Source of the DNA: Kazachstania africana CBS 2517
Taxonomy: Eukaryota > Ascomycota > Saccharomycetes > Saccharomycetales > Saccharomycetaceae
Length of the DNA stretch: 64,000 nt
Direction: 5' to 3'
Assembly: GCF_000304475.1 (NCBI RefSeq)
Contig: NC_018950.1
Span: 372,001 to 436,000 of the forward strand
The translations under genes were made by a program, and so were the position numbers. This document shows positions 39,827 through 51,173 of the stretch, piece by piece (positions within the stretch are counted from its first letter, which is position 1; each line of letters starts with the position of its first letter). Under the pieces are notes generated by a model, which worked only from the letters and a program-made list of their open reading frames with translations, searched no databases and was not told the origin of the DNA.

Positions 39827-40324
39827 TCAATAACCTTTTCTCTTCGCATCTTTCACTATATCAATCAACTGTTTGAAACCCTTCATGAAATCCCTTCTAT
39901 GACGTTCTGCCCTCTTAAGCTCAGCTTTCTTCCCTGGTTTCATGTAAAACCTCTGTTTTCTTCTATCTTGGGCAATTTGATTGCCGTTCATTATCGTATT
40001 GAGTCTTCTACAGGCAGTTGCAGTGTCAGAATTGAAGACTTCCACGGTCCTTCCCGTCTTGACACCAAAATTCCTGAATGACGAAACACGTTCTCTAATT
40101 TGTTCGTTCATGTTACTAAAATCATTCTTTTTTGTTTCCTTCTCCAGAGAAGAGTATCTACCACTGAGAGCAGAATTATTTCTACCTCTCGTTATGAAAT
40201 GTGACCGCAATATATCAACAGGGACATCAGCATCTGTCTGGCATCGTACTATTGTTGTTGAGAAATCCCTTTCAAATTGCCTCCGCAACAACAGAAACTT
40301 CGAGAGTCCGTTATGTTTAAACAT
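39827..40324 (-). CDS. MRP21: Mitochondrial ribosomal protein bS21m (Mrp21)
   Basis: Encodes a 165-residue homologue of Mrp21 (177), the small-subunit mitochondrial ribosomal protein of the bS21 family. The basic N-terminus ([20 protein letters not shown]) looks like a mitochondrial targeting signal. The C-terminal bS21 helix region is rich in Arg/Lys ([18 protein letters not shown], about 121-138). It is divergent from MAP2, the YBL090W-YBL091C arrangement. Confidence 0.92.
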   Translation of the reverse strand: MFKHNGLSKFLLLRRQFERDFSTTIVRCQTDADVPVDILRSHFITRGRNNSALSGRYSSLEKETKKNDFSNMNEQIRERVSSFRNFGVKTGRTVEVFNSDTATACRRLNTIMNGNQIAQDRRKQRFYMKPGKKAELKRAERHRRDFMKGFKQLIDIVKDAKRKGY

Positions 40325-40548
40325 CTTATTCTTAACTCACAAGCTCTGGGAGCACAATTAACAGCCACTGAATGGATACAAGTTGTCCAGTTGCTGCTAA
40401 ATATGATTGTGATGTTAATTATCTTCTTCTTTTCCCCTTCGGAGATAGTTGACGATGGAATATTTCATTGAACAGAGAAAAAAAAATACTTTCTGAGCAG
40501 CATTGCAGCATTATGCATCTTAACTTGGAATTGTCACAAGACTGTTGA

Positions 40549-41856
<1,308 letters not shown>

Positions 41857-42172
41857 AGAACCATTTGATGCTATATTGAACGTTATATATAAATATATAG
41901 AAAGTCCTCCAATGCCATGCATTCTCTCTCTCTCTCTCTCTCTATGCACGTGACTACTCTTGGCCGACGTATAGTATGATCATATCTTGACTCCGTCGTT
42001 GAAGAAGATAATGAGAAGTACAGCGTTTAGGGAGAATTGAATAGTTTTCATTAAGCTTTGAAAATTAAAAATTCGGCAATTATATGAGGCATAGTTATAT
42101 AAACAAACGAAACTAAAAATTTTCAATTGTCTTGGCAAGATTGATAGAAACGTTTAGAAATTATCAGGGACG
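41857..42172. other. Intergenic region MAP2-SCS2
   Basis: The 316-bp gap has a (TC)n tract (41923-41943) followed by CACGTGAC (about 41948-41955), a Cbf1/Pho4-type E-box. The remainder is AT-rich SCS2 promoter. Confidence 0.6.
41923..41943. repeat. (TC)n microsatellite
   Basis: About ten uninterrupted TC units lie just 3' of MAP2 and 5' of a CACGTG box. Confidence 0.9.
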
Positions 42173-42945
42173 ATGTCATTAGTTGAAATAAAGCCAGATG
42201 TGCTGGAATACAAGCGTATGTTTTGGAGAAAAAAAAATTTAGTTGAGAAAGTGCGGTTGTGGAGCTCATAGTGACATCTGTTGCTCACATATTTTCTTTC
42301 TATTGTTATTATTATGATTTACGTTTTTACTAACAAGTTTACCTTCATGTTCGTATAGCACCATTTACTGAACAATCTACTGAATATGCTACAATTACTA
42401 ATAATTCCGAGCAAACTATTGCATTTAAAGTGAAGACTACAGCTCCAAAATTCTATTGTGTTAGACCTAATGCTGCTGTCGTTCAGCCAGGTGAGACTGT
42501 ACAAGTACAAGTCATCTTCCTTGGTCTACCTGAAGAACCGGCTGCTGATTTTAATTGTCGTGACAAATTCTTGGTAATAACATTGCCTGCACCACACGAT
42601 TTGGGTGAAAAGACCGTTGCTGAAGCATGGTCAGAATTAGAAGGTGAGTTTAGTAAACAGGCTATTTCCAAAAAGATCAAGGTCAAATATTTGATCGATT
42701 ATAAACCTGAAGAAGCAGGTGAAATACAACGAGAAGAAGAAGAAGAGCAACAAGAAGAGAGTACTGTCAAACCAATTGAAAAGGAAGATATAGAGAAACC
42801 AGTTGAAGAACCAAAGGAAGACGTTGTTAAACCACTAGAAAAGGATGCTACCGGACCAAAGGAAAATGAAAATGGCTCCATAAATATATTTGGTATTTCT
42901 ATTATTGTCATATTAGCACTTTTCCTTCGTTGGTATTTCTATTAA
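42173..42945 (+). CDS. SCS2: VAP protein Scs2/Scs22, spliced
   Basis: CDS is join(42173..42215, 42359..42945), giving 209 residues. Exon 1 encodes MSLVEIKPDVLEYK plus one base; exon 2 completes the next codon and continues PFTEQSTEYATITNN. The MSP domain (about 1-125) has the conserved VKTTAPKFYCVRPN segment that binds FFAT motifs. An acidic/Lys-rich linker (about 140-185) and a C-terminal tail anchor (about 189-209) follow. VAP proteins tether the ER to the plasma membrane and recruit lipid-regulatory proteins. Sequence favours Scs2 (244 residues), whereas the split gene and MAP2/RPL32 neighbours resemble SCS22. Confidence 0.95.
42216..42358 (+). other. Intron of SCS2/SCS22
   Basis: The 143-nt intron has 5' site GTATGT (42216-42221), branch box TACTAAC (42328-42334) and 3' site GTATAG (ends 42358). 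It is phase 1, after the first base of codon 15. Joining restores the conserved YKPPFTEQSTEYA junction of the MSP domain. Confidence 0.95.
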
Positions 42946-43161
42946 GAAGACAAAAAAAACAAAAAGGAACTAGCTATTCTGTATTATCTCTTTTTATATA
43001 TTTAGGATGAACACTACTATTAACTATTAATACTATCACAATCATCTTAGCTACTGACTATATAGTGCCCGGCAAAAAGGATAAAATGTTATAATGAATT
43101 CAATTAATTTATTTTGTTAAAGAAAAAAATAATGAGGTAGACTATATATAAATGTACATAT

Positions 43162-43557
43162 TTAAGCTTCTAAAGCTAAACGGCCCTTTGGGTTGGTGAC
43201 CTTGACACCTAAAGCCTTAGCTCTGGCTAAAATACCGACTCTGTTCTTGGCGGAGACGTTGTGAGCGATTTCAGCAGCGTAAGATTTAGTGTGCATCATT
43301 AAAGTTTCTAAGTCTTTGATGTTAGCAACGACGAAAACCTTGTGACCGGAAGGAGTTAAGAACTTTGTCTTCTTGTTAGAACCGTAACCAATAGTTGGTT
43401 CAGCAATGTTGCCTCTGAATCTTCTTCTAACGACGGAGTCAATACCCTTTTGCTTTCTCCAGTTTTCAGCGACTCTGTGGTAACGGTCAGAGTGATGACG
43501 CTTAAACTTCTTGGAGTGTTTCTTGACAATTTTTGGGTGTGGTAAAGAAGAAGCCAT
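43162..43557 (-). CDS. RPL32: 60S ribosomal protein eL32 (Rpl32)
   Basis: Encodes 131 residues versus 130 in S. cerevisiae, from one extra serine ([14 protein letters not shown]). The rest is nearly identical ([20 protein letters not shown], ending [10 protein letters not shown]). Codon bias is strong. An AG dinucleotide abuts the ATG and splice signals lie upstream, so I predict a leader intron (43558-43761). Position next to SCS22/MAP2 corresponds to YBL092W. Confidence 0.98.
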   Translation of the reverse strand: MASSLPHPKIVKKHSKKFKRHHSDRYHRVAENWRKQKGIDSVVRRRFRGNIAEPTIGYGSNKKTKFLTPSGHKVFVVANIKDLETLMMHTKSYAAEIAHNVSAKNRVGILARAKALGVKVTNPKGRLALEA

Positions 43558-43761
43558 CTAAATTGGAAATGTTAGTCATAAGATATTTCTATAACGAGAG
43601 AGAAGCAGATCTTATAGATATTAACACTCATTTTGCAGTTTGAAAATGGAAGAAAAAATTTATGCACGATATTTCAACGAGGCTATTCGTTATAGTGCGG
43701 GACTCAACTATAAAGCTATCCTCTTTTCTCTAATATGAAGACTATTGGGGGGGATACATAC
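43558..43761 (-). other. Probable 5'-UTR intron of RPL32
   Basis: On the minus strand, GTATGT begins at 43761, a branch-like GACTAAC lies at 43577-43571, and TTTAG ends at 43558, directly against the ATG. Length is 204 nt, with about 14 nt from branch A to 3' site. The 5' site is consensus; the branch box differs from TACTAAC in its first base, a variant known to be used. A Rap1/HOMOL1 site lies about 310 bp further upstream, which fits a leader intron. Confidence 0.65.
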
Positions 43762-44071
43762 TTTTTAACTCACTATCTATTATCGGTTGTATTATCTCAA
43801 TATATGGAAAAGTAGATGAACAGTACCAAGAGATCTTCTATAGCTTCGTCACATAATATTCAATAATTTTTCAATTTTGAAAAGAGCTTTGTTTGTCACT
43901 ATTGACGTAAATTCCTCTTCATTTCATTCAAGAGACGCAAAGTCACTTCAGGATGGCATACAATCAGAGCAAGTATCTAATCATATTATATATTGTCTCC
44001 CGCAACTTGTAACCCCCCCCCCCTTCCCATATGGAGAATACAGTACGTCATATCAGAGATATTATATATGT

Positions 44072-44084
44072 GATGTACGGATGT
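44072..44084 (-). promoter_or_regulatory. Rap1 site (HOMOL1 type) of RPL32
   Basis: The minus strand reads ACATCCGTACATC, a full match to the classical HOMOL1/UASrpg Rap1 box. It is about 515 bp upstream of the RPL32 ATG, or about 310 bp upstream of the predicted leader intron. Confidence 0.75.
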
Positions 44085-44291
44085 TAATTCCCTCTCAACA
44101 CTACCCGCCCGTTATTTATTTTTTATTTTTTTTGGTTTCTCGCGGATTCGCGTCGTCAGATCAACGGAGACCAAAATTCTAAGAGCCTGCGCAGCAAGTG
44201 AAGCAAATCACATAGACTAATAATTATATAAAAGGTCCTCCATTTGAAAGAGACAAGTGAAGATTAAAAACTAGAACAGGAATGGTTTATT

Positions 44292-44299
44292 TAGCCGCC
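44292..44299 (+). promoter_or_regulatory. URS1 (Ume6 site)
   Basis: TAGCCGCC matches the URS1 core bound by Ume6 and is followed by CA (consensus GA). It lies about 52 bp upstream of the ATG of the small gene at 44351. Ume6 represses early meiotic and some carbon-metabolism genes in mitotic cells. Confidence 0.65.
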
Positions 44300-44350
44300 C
44301 AGGTCACATAAATCATCTAAATTCACTTGTATTTAAGGTAGCGTTAGTTA

Positions 44351-44572
44351 ATGATGTGTCGTTGTTATAACAATAGTAGTGATGAGATTACTACTACTAC
44401 TACTACACGCCTCGATCTTTACCCGGGAATGGTTAACCCGGTATATAAGATACATGGTTTAGAGCCCGATGAATATAACAAGACACTTGCTAAGCAGGAA
44501 ATTGAAAAGAGAAGACTTGATTGTGATAAAAACGACACAGCACTCCAGTACAAGAGGAGAAGATTCTGGTGA
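44351..44572 (+). CDS. Small protein, probable YER121W homologue
   Basis: Encodes 73 residues. A low-complexity Thr run (residues 14-19, from ACT repeats) is followed by a compact segment with PVYKIHGLEPDEYNK, a charged helix (KQEIEKRRLD) and an ending YKRRRFW. It lies just upstream of, and convergent to, GLO3, the place of YER121W in S. cerevisiae (114 residues, uncharacterised). It has its own TATA box and a URS1 site, which supports a real, conditionally expressed gene. Function is unknown. The name rests on position and on a structured-looking C-terminal segment, not on a recognised domain. Confidence 0.6.
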   Translation: MMCRCYNNSSDEITTTTTTRLDLYPGMVNPVYKIHGLEPDEYNKTLAKQEIEKRRLDCDKNDTALQYKRRRFW

Positions 44573-44725
44573 GCTTGAATGCGGAAAGTCCTGCTGTCAC
44601 GTTTAAAAAAACATCCATATTTACATATATAAATGGAAAAAAAGATAAATTTTACATACAGATATATATTCTTAATGATAGGGAAGAAACAACTCAATTT
44701 TTTATAACAGGGAAAAATGAGATTT

Positions 44726-46144
44726 TTACCTTCTTAAATAATCTCTTAAATAATTACCTAATTTTTCAGCACCTTGTTCAACAACATCCTTCAAGATCTG
44801 TAATTCGTCATCGGCACTCGAATTGAAATCATAGTATGTAGAATGGCTTCCATTGCGTTGTGGGTATTGATTTTCATTTTGTTCTCCTTCTTCTTCTCCC
44901 TCGTCCTTACCAAAATAGCTTGACGAAGAAATAGATGTTGCATTATTGAAAGTTTTCAATTTTTCTTTGGCTTCTGATGATTCATTTTCATTGAAGCTGC
45001 CTCTACCGAAAAATTGATCGGATGAAATTGCCTTTTGCTCACCATATTTGGCAGCAACGTTACCAGTGTATTTAGGGCCTTGTGCAGCTCTAATAGACTC
45101 CTTATGCTCCTTAGCTAAGTCGTTTGCATTATTCATAGTCATACCAAATCCTAATTTTGCTAACTTTGGTTGCACCTCTTCTACGGTTGGCGCATGGTAA
45201 GTCTCTTGGAATGATTCCTCTTCATCTTCTTCATCTTCAATGTCATCTACATTGTCATTATTTTCATCAGCAAAGGAACTCATCTTATAAGTATTTGTTG
45301 CAGTATTATTTGATAGAGTGAAACTCTTCGTTTGACGTTCTCCTTTCTCTTCTTCAGCTTCTTTCTCAAATTGATCAAATAAGTCTTCTGCATTCTGCTT
45401 ATCAACTTTTTTAGCTGATAATTTAGTTGGCTTTCTTGACGAGGATAAAATAGAATGTTTCTTTGTAGAATTACCCAAAATGGATGACGATTTCTTTCGT
45501 GATGACGATAATATAGATGAAGATGAATTATTTTTAGTAGATCTTTTTAAGTTGGATCCATTACCTGTATTTGATGGCGTTAAATTTTTTGGCGTATTTG
45601 AATTTGATACAGTAGGATTTGTAAAATTTGAAAAAAAGTCATCTACGCTATTATTAGCCGATGGGGTACCTGATGATGAATTAGTATCTTGAATTTCATC
45701 AAGATCATTTAATACTAATTCACTTGGGTACAATTCCATATCTTTAGAAACTTTCTTCTCTAAATGTTCTCTGTAACGTTTAGCAACATTACTAGTATAT
45801 TTCACCTGAGCATTAACATTTGAAGTGTTTAGAAATTGTTTACCATTATTCTTCAAAAAAAATTCTTTGGCTTTATTATTACCACCATGTTTGAACCTTC
45901 TCAAATTATTGATTGTCCATTTATCCAGAGTAGATGATTTGACGAACGTAATATGGACACCCAAATTTCTATGAACAGCAGAACACTGAATACAAAGCAA
46001 AACACCGAATGGAACAGACGTCCAAGTTGGATTCTTATTACCACAATCAAAACAAACCTTATTTTCTAACTTACTGGATAATTTAGCGAAAACTTGCTTT
46101 CTAAGTTCGTCAGACACGAACACTTCACCATCTTCAGCACTCAT
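44726..46144 (-). CDS. GLO3: ARF GTPase-activating protein Glo3
   Basis: Encodes a 472-residue homologue of Glo3 (493), the Arf1 GAP that works with COPI in Golgi-to-ER retrieval. The N-terminal ArfGAP zinc finger uses C31, C34, C51 and C54, and the catalytic arginine is in SAVHRNLG (about R59). The middle is Ser/Asn/Lys-rich, and the C-terminal half contains repeated ISSSSYFG / [12 protein letters not shown] segments of the Glo3 regulatory motif, ending in a short amphipathic helix (LRDYLRR). It follows the YER121W-like gene as YER122C does, but the next gene here is YME1 rather than YCK3. Confidence 0.96.
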   Translation of the reverse strand: MSAEDGEVFVSDELRKQVFAKLSSKLENKVCFDCGNKNPTWTSVPFGVLLCIQCSAVHRNLGVHITFVKSSTLDKWTINNLRRFKHGGNNKAKEFFLKNNGKQFLNTSNVNAQVKYTSNVAKRYREHLEKKVSKDMELYPSELVLNDLDEIQDTNSSSGTPSANNSVDDFFSNFTNPTVSNSNTPKNLTPSNTGNGSNLKRSTKNNSSSSILSSSRKKSSSILGNSTKKHSILSSSRKPTKLSAKKVDKQNAEDLFDQFEKEAEEEKGERQTKSFTLSNNTATNTYKMSSFADENNDNVDDIEDEEDEEESFQETYHAPTVEEVQPKLAKLGFGMTMNNANDLAKEHKESIRAAQGPKYTGNVAAKYGEQKAISSDQFFGRGSFNENESSEAKEKLKTFNNATSISSSSYFGKDEGEEEGEQNENQYPQRNGSHSTYYDFNSSADDELQILKDVVEQGAEKLGNYLRDYLRR

Positions 46145-46630
46145 TGTCCCTCTATCTTCGATATATAAATCACTCTCTCAACAGGTTTCCTATTACAAGT
46201 TGTCAATGACATATGATATAGCTGTTTTTTTCTTCCCGTTCTTTTCATTCTTGCTGTCTTTACGATCTTCCGTTACCCGGAATGGTGGTTTCTTATACTC
46301 AAGATGGATTTTCATATTTTGGTGGAAGCCCCATTGAAGTCAAGACTCATCTCAAACACACATATACATTATATTGTGATATAGAGCAACCACTTCGTTT
46401 CTCTAAATATTTACGAGCTTTCTGTATCTGTTTTTTTTTTCACATAGTGGGCTCGAAACATCAGAGTGCTGATTATAATAGGACTTTTGCGATTCGCTTT
46501 AGAGGAATTGCATCAAGAATAAATTACTAATAAGAAAGGAAAAACATTATACATATTCCATTTTTTCAAGCAGATATCTTTATCGAGAGGCGTTCTCACT
46601 ATCATCTAACCACTCATCTTTACACACACC
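46145..46630. other. Divergent promoter GLO3-YME1
   Basis: The 486-bp shared promoter joins the YER-derived block to the YPR024W-YPR030W block. I see no repeat, LTR or tRNA at the junction. An 82-codon frame (46282-46530) is not called. Confidence 0.55.
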
Positions 46631-48811
46631 ATGAATGCTTTAAAATTGCTGTCTTCAAATGCACTAAGATCTGCAACGCCCTCAGCCAGAATTCTGTTGG
46701 CAAGGTCAAGTGTGCTGTTACCTTTAGTACTACGCTCGTCTCATTCCTTAAAACATAGGACCCAGAATAGTAGAATACTCCACTATCAGAGGTACTATTC
46801 CACTAAGTCTAAGGAACCTAAATCATCTGACAAATCCAATAGGAAAGATGCAACGATAAATAATGAACTACTAGCGACAAAGGAACAAGAAGCAAACCAA
46901 AGTATCACAAATCCTGCTGCTCAAGCAGTTTTCTACAAGCTTTTGTTAGAGGCAAATTACCCACAATATGTCGTTTCCAGATTTGAAACACCCGGTATTG
47001 CGTCATCGCCAGAATGTGTGGAATTGTACATGGACGCTTTACAAAGAGTGGGTAGACATGCAGAGGCAGATGCTGTCAGACAGAATTTGCTCACAGCTAG
47101 CTCTGCAGGTGCAATTAATCCAAATTCAAATAGTAACAATATCGACGCATCTAAGCTTTTACAAAGTAATAAGTTTTCGTCCCTGTATTCGCCGTTTATG
47201 GGTTCCAAGAAAGAGCCAGTCCATGTTATTGTTTCTGAATCCACATTTACCGTAGTATCTAGGTGGATTAAATGGTTGGCAGTACTTGGTTTGTTGACTT
47301 ATGGTGCTTCCGAGATGTTCAAATATCTCACAGAAAATACGTCCATCTTAAAGAATTCAGAAATTGCCGACAAATCGATTGATGTGAGCAAGACCGATGT
47401 TAAATTTGATGATGTCAAAGGTTGTGATGAAGCTCGCGCTGAATTAGAAGAAATTGTAGATTTCCTCAAGGACCCAACCAAATACGAATCCTTGGGCGGT
47501 AAATTACCAAAAGGTGTTCTTCTTACAGGACCACCAGGTACTGGTAAGACATTATTGGCTAGAGCTACTGCAGGTGAAGCAGGCGTTGATTTCTTTTTCA
47601 TGTCAGGTTCGGAATTTGACGAAGTTTACGTCGGTGTTGGTGCGAAGAGAATACGTGAATTGTTTCAACAAGCTAGAAATCGTTCGCCTGCAATCATATT
47701 CATCGATGAATTAGATGCAATTGGTGGTAAGCGTAATCCAAAGGATCAAGCCTACGCTAAGCAAACTTTAAATCAACTATTAGTTGAATTAGACGGGTTT
47801 TCCCAATCAAGTGGTATTATAATTATTGGCGCCACTAATTTCCCTGAGTCTTTGGATAAAGCATTGACGAGACCTGGTAGATTCGATAAAGTGGTAAATG
47901 TCGATTTACCTGATGTCAGAGGTCGTGCTGATATCTTAAAACATCACATGCAAAAGATCACATTGGCACCTGATGTTGATCCTACTATAATTGCCCGTGG
48001 TACACCGGGATTATCAGGCGCTGAATTATCAAATCTAGTTAATCAAGCCGCTGTCTATGCGTGTCAGAAAAATGCAATTGCAGTTGATATGTCCCACTTT
48101 GAATGGGCAAAGGATAAGACTTTAATGGGTGCAGAAAAAAAGACTTTGGTATTGACCGATACTGCAAGAAAGGCTACTGCATATCATGAGGCTGGTCATG
48201 CAATTATGGCACTATATACAAATGGCGCAACACCTCTATACAAAGCAACGATTTTGCCAAGAGGAAGAGCGTTAGGTATAACTTTTCAATTACCTGAAAT
48301 GGATAAAGTTGACGTTACCAAGAGGGAGTGTCAAGCAAGATTAGATGTCTGTATGGGTGGTAAGATTGCAGAAGAAATAATTTATGGTAAAGATAATACT
48401 ACTAGCGGTTGTGGGTCAGATTTACAAAATGCAACCAATACAGCGAGAGCTATGGTTACACAGTATGGTATGAGTGATGAAATAGGGCCAGTAAATTTGA
48501 ATGAAAATTGGGATAGTTGGTCAAATACAATCAAGAATATAGCTGACAATGAAGTTGTTAGATTTTTAAAGGATTCTGAAGAAAGAACTAGAAGATTATT
48601 GGCGAAGAAAAATGTGGAGTTACATAGATTGGCGAAAGGCCTGATTGAATACGAAACTCTGGATGCAAAGGAAATTGAAAAAATATGTAAAGGCGAGTCC
48701 ATAAACAAATTGAAAGCAACTAGTAACAAGATAGTCGAAAGTTCTGATAACGATGAACGTAAAGATTTAGGAGGGAAAAAACCAAAAATTCCAACTTTGA
48801 TTAAAGCATGA
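46631..48811 (+). CDS. YME1: Mitochondrial i-AAA protease Yme1
   Basis: Encodes a 726-residue homologue of Yme1 (747), the inner-membrane AAA+ zinc protease facing the intermembrane space, which degrades unassembled and damaged proteins such as Cox2. An Arg/Ser-rich presequence covers about the first 55 residues. One membrane span lies near 210-230. Walker A GPPGTGKT is at 300-307, Walker [13 protein letters not shown] near 355-366, the arginine-finger segment follows, and the zinc site HEAGH is at 519-523. The C-terminus is a basic coiled coil. First gene of the block that matches YPR024W-YPR030W. Confidence 0.97.
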   Translation: MNALKLLSSNALRSATPSARILLARSSVLLPLVLRSSHSLKHRTQNSRILHYQRYYSTKSKEPKSSDKSNRKDATINNELLATKEQEANQSITNPAAQAVFYKLLLEANYPQYVVSRFETPGIASSPECVELYMDALQRVGRHAEADAVRQNLLTASSAGAINPNSNSNNIDASKLLQSNKFSSLYSPFMGSKKEPVHVIVSESTFTVVSRWIKWLAVLGLLTYGASEMFKYLTENTSILKNSEIADKSIDVSKTDVKFDDVKGCDEARAELEEIVDFLKDPTKYESLGGKLPKGVLLTGPPGTGKTLLARATAGEAGVDFFFMSGSEFDEVYVGVGAKRIRELFQQARNRSPAIIFIDELDAIGGKRNPKDQAYAKQTLNQLLVELDGFSQSSGIIIIGATNFPESLDKALTRPGRFDKVVNVDLPDVRGRADILKHHMQKITLAPDVDPTIIARGTPGLSGAELSNLVNQAAVYACQKNAIAVDMSHFEWAKDKTLMGAEKKTLVLTDTARKATAYHEAGHAIMALYTNGATPLYKATILPRGRALGITFQLPEMDKVDVTKRECQARLDVCMGGKIAEEIIYGKDNTTSGCGSDLQNATNTARAMVTQYGMSDEIGPVNLNENWDSWSNTIKNIADNEVVRFLKDSEERTRRLLAKKNVELHRLAKGLIEYETLDAKEIEKICKGESINKLKATSNKIVESSDNDERKDLGGKKPKIPTLIKA

Positions 48812-48901
48812 GATAATTTCCCTTCTGCACTTTGTAAATATATGAAAAGATCATACAGATTCATTTATACAGTAATAAATTATTGTTATATACGAAATTA
48901 A

Positions 48902-49963
48902 CTAATCCGTCTTTAATCGTTTTTCCGGTGGCTCTGCTGTACTCTCTTGTCCTTCTCTCTTCTTTCTATATTTATTTATTAGTACCATTGGATGCTGGAC
49001 ATAGTAATTCTTGGCAGCGATTACCTTAGCATCTTGTGTAGGTACCACATCAGGGCTGAGTATCATTTCTTTGCAGCTGTTTATTATCGCAAGCAGTTTA
49101 TCTAACTGAATGTTATGACTATTTTCATCACCGGTAAATTTAATTTCTAGGTATTTTGTAATCAGTTGTTCATCTTCAATCAGGAGGATTGCCAATGTAA
49201 TTTGTGGTGGAGTGAAATGATAGATAATGTCCGTCAATAGAGATTCTGTAATTCTCTTACGACAAGCATCGTAAATTCGGCCCATATGATTCAAGTCCAC
49301 TTTATCATGCAAAACGTTTTGAATATCAAGAAAAAACCCATGTAGAGGTTTATAAGGATGATGTAATAACAAAGAGAATTTTAAACTTTCTAACAATGTG
49401 AATTCGTATTTCAAAATTGCTTCTCGACTAGATTTAGCTTTTCTAGCAAAGGAATCTACACTGATGAAGTAATTTTCTGATTTGCACGCTAGAAAAATTG
49501 TTGTATGAACTAATTCCTTTGGATCAAATTCCATAACAGAGTTTTCAATAAAAAATTTCTTGAAAAACACAATAGCTGTAGCTGTTACTTCGGTAGGTAG
49601 ATTTAAATGCTGTGAAATGACTTTGACTTTTTGCGTATAGAAGTTAACAAGCTTCAATTCCTCCTCCATTGTCAACGGTATAGCTTTTGTACTTGTAATA
49701 TTTAATTCATCATTAGTTAAAGTTTGAGAGCCTATAAATTTTTTCATATCCTCTTCTATTTTCTGGGTAGCTCTTGAATTCGTCTCCAATCTTTTCTGTT
49801 TCAGATTATCCTTTGTGAAGGACCAGAATCTATACTGGGAAGAATGTCTGTATAAGTCATCATCTGAGATTACTTTATAATTTGGTGGTTTATCAGGAAC
49901 CACCGGATCAGGCGTTGCTGTGGTAGAGTTATTGGCAGTTGAAACAGGTGTAGATTCCGACAT
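48902..49963 (-). CDS. CCL1: TFIIH/TFIIK cyclin Ccl1
   Basis: Encodes a 353-residue homologue of Ccl1 (393), the cyclin H partner of Kin28 in TFIIH that phosphorylates the RNA polymerase II CTD. The conserved entry YRHSSQYRFWSFTKDNL (about 38-54) precedes two cyclin folds (about 75-270), including FYTQKVKVISQHLNLP and ATAIVFFKKFF. The C-terminus is charged (YRKKREGQES). Convergent with YME1 and divergent from ATH1, as YPR024W-YPR026W. Confidence 0.95.
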   Translation of the reverse strand: MSESTPVSTANNSTTATPDPVVPDKPPNYKVISDDDLYRHSSQYRFWSFTKDNLKQKRLETNSRATQKIEEDMKKFIGSQTLTNDELNITSTKAIPLTMEEELKLVNFYTQKVKVISQHLNLPTEVTATAIVFFKKFFIENSVMEFDPKELVHTTIFLACKSENYFISVDSFARKAKSSREAILKYEFTLLESLKFSLLLHHPYKPLHGFFLDIQNVLHDKVDLNHMGRIYDACRKRITESLLTDIIYHFTPPQITLAILLIEDEQLITKYLEIKFTGDENSHNIQLDKLLAIINSCKEMILSPDVVPTQDAKVIAAKNYYVQHPMVLINKYRKKREGQESTAEPPEKRLKTD

Positions 49964-51173
49964 TTAACTGGTTAATATAGTCAAAGAAGGTTTTTTAGAG
50001 GATCTGTAGTTTCTTGTTTGATACTTTATTCTATACTAGATGGTATCAGATTTTTCCTGATATATATATTATAAGCACGCTTGAAAAGTAACCGTTACCC
50101 GGTTGTACATCATCTGGCTTTGAAACAACTTTAAGATCCCTCAGAGCCTCATTTATTGACAGTTTCATTGCTTTCCACTCCTTTGTATCGTTTCACGGCT
50201 GTTGCGATGGCACTTCTGCATTTCCTGGTGAAGGGTGATGATGGAAACTAGTGTCTTCTAAAACAAAACATCTTGAGTAAAAAAGATGCGGTTAAAACGA
50301 AAAAGAGCAGGAGAAACAGCATCACAATCTGTAAATATCGCTTGTAGCCAAAATGCACCGCACGTTCAATATATTTCTAGTATTTGACCTGACAGTTTCG
50401 CCGTATTATATACAGTCAAGTTTCTCTATATTAAAGTTTCTCATGATTTCGGAGTTCTAAACTATGCGAATACGCAATTCCCATTGAGATGGGATTGGGA
50501 AAAAAATGACGTGGGAAGCATATCAGCATATTCGAGAAACGCTCTCCACTTACAGTTAAGTTATAATCTAGTGTTTCACATCACAATTCAAGAAGAATCC
50601 TAGCTTAGTGATTCATAACACAACGGGACGTTTAGGAACTCTACCATTGCCAAGTTAACTCATACGCGGAGATAATTTGTTCTTTTAAATCCCTTCCCTG
50701 ATACTCTTTCCATTTCTTTACCTGTACATTCATTTATACAAGACAGATACCTAACAGTCTCTGTTATACTTCTTCATTTTTACTTCTTCTGTTTGACCTC
50801 CACTACTGACAGACGTTCAAGTGGACTCATATACGGATTAAGGGCTTTTTCACATCAGAAACCCACTATATTGACCACTTTATTTCGTGAAACGCTTCAT
50901 TGCTCCGACTACCAAGGCTAGTCATCATCATCCACCAGGGCACATCGATCAACTCGGCTGCCATCATCGACACGTTTTACTGTCACAAAATTTAAAGGAC
51001 TTTTCCCTACAAAAAAACGTCATCTTTCCTTATATTACACTTTTATCGCCTATTGGCTGAAGAGGAAACGACACTGACAGAAAGTGGGAGCACAAGACAT
51101 TATTGAAAACAATATAGAGTGGCATTTCAAATTATCTTTTATTTCATTTGGCTAAATTATATCCACTTGCATA
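49964..51173. other. Divergent promoter CCL1-ATH1
   Basis: A 1.21-kb gap with no open frame of note. It is likely mostly the ATH1 regulatory region, including pyrimidine-rich stretches near 50700-50790. I found no CCCCT stress element and no tRNA. Confidence 0.5.

Larger units (their letters stand above)
43762..44350. other. Divergent promoter RPL32 and YER121W-like gene
   Basis: The region carries an 11-C run (about 44013-44023), a HOMOL1 Rap1 site (44072-44084), a T-rich tract (about 44116-44132), a TATA box (about 44224-44232) and a Ume6 URS1 core (44292-44299). A 101-codon open frame (43877-44182) overlaps these sites and is not called. Confidence 0.65.

Noticed and set aside
43877..44182. 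101-codon open frame between RPL32 and the YER121W-like gene
   Set aside because: It runs through the C11 tract and the Rap1 site and has no similarity to known proteins.
46282..46530. 82-codon open frame between GLO3 and YME1
   Set aside because: It occupies a divergent promoter, is low in preferred codons and has no recognisable counterpart.
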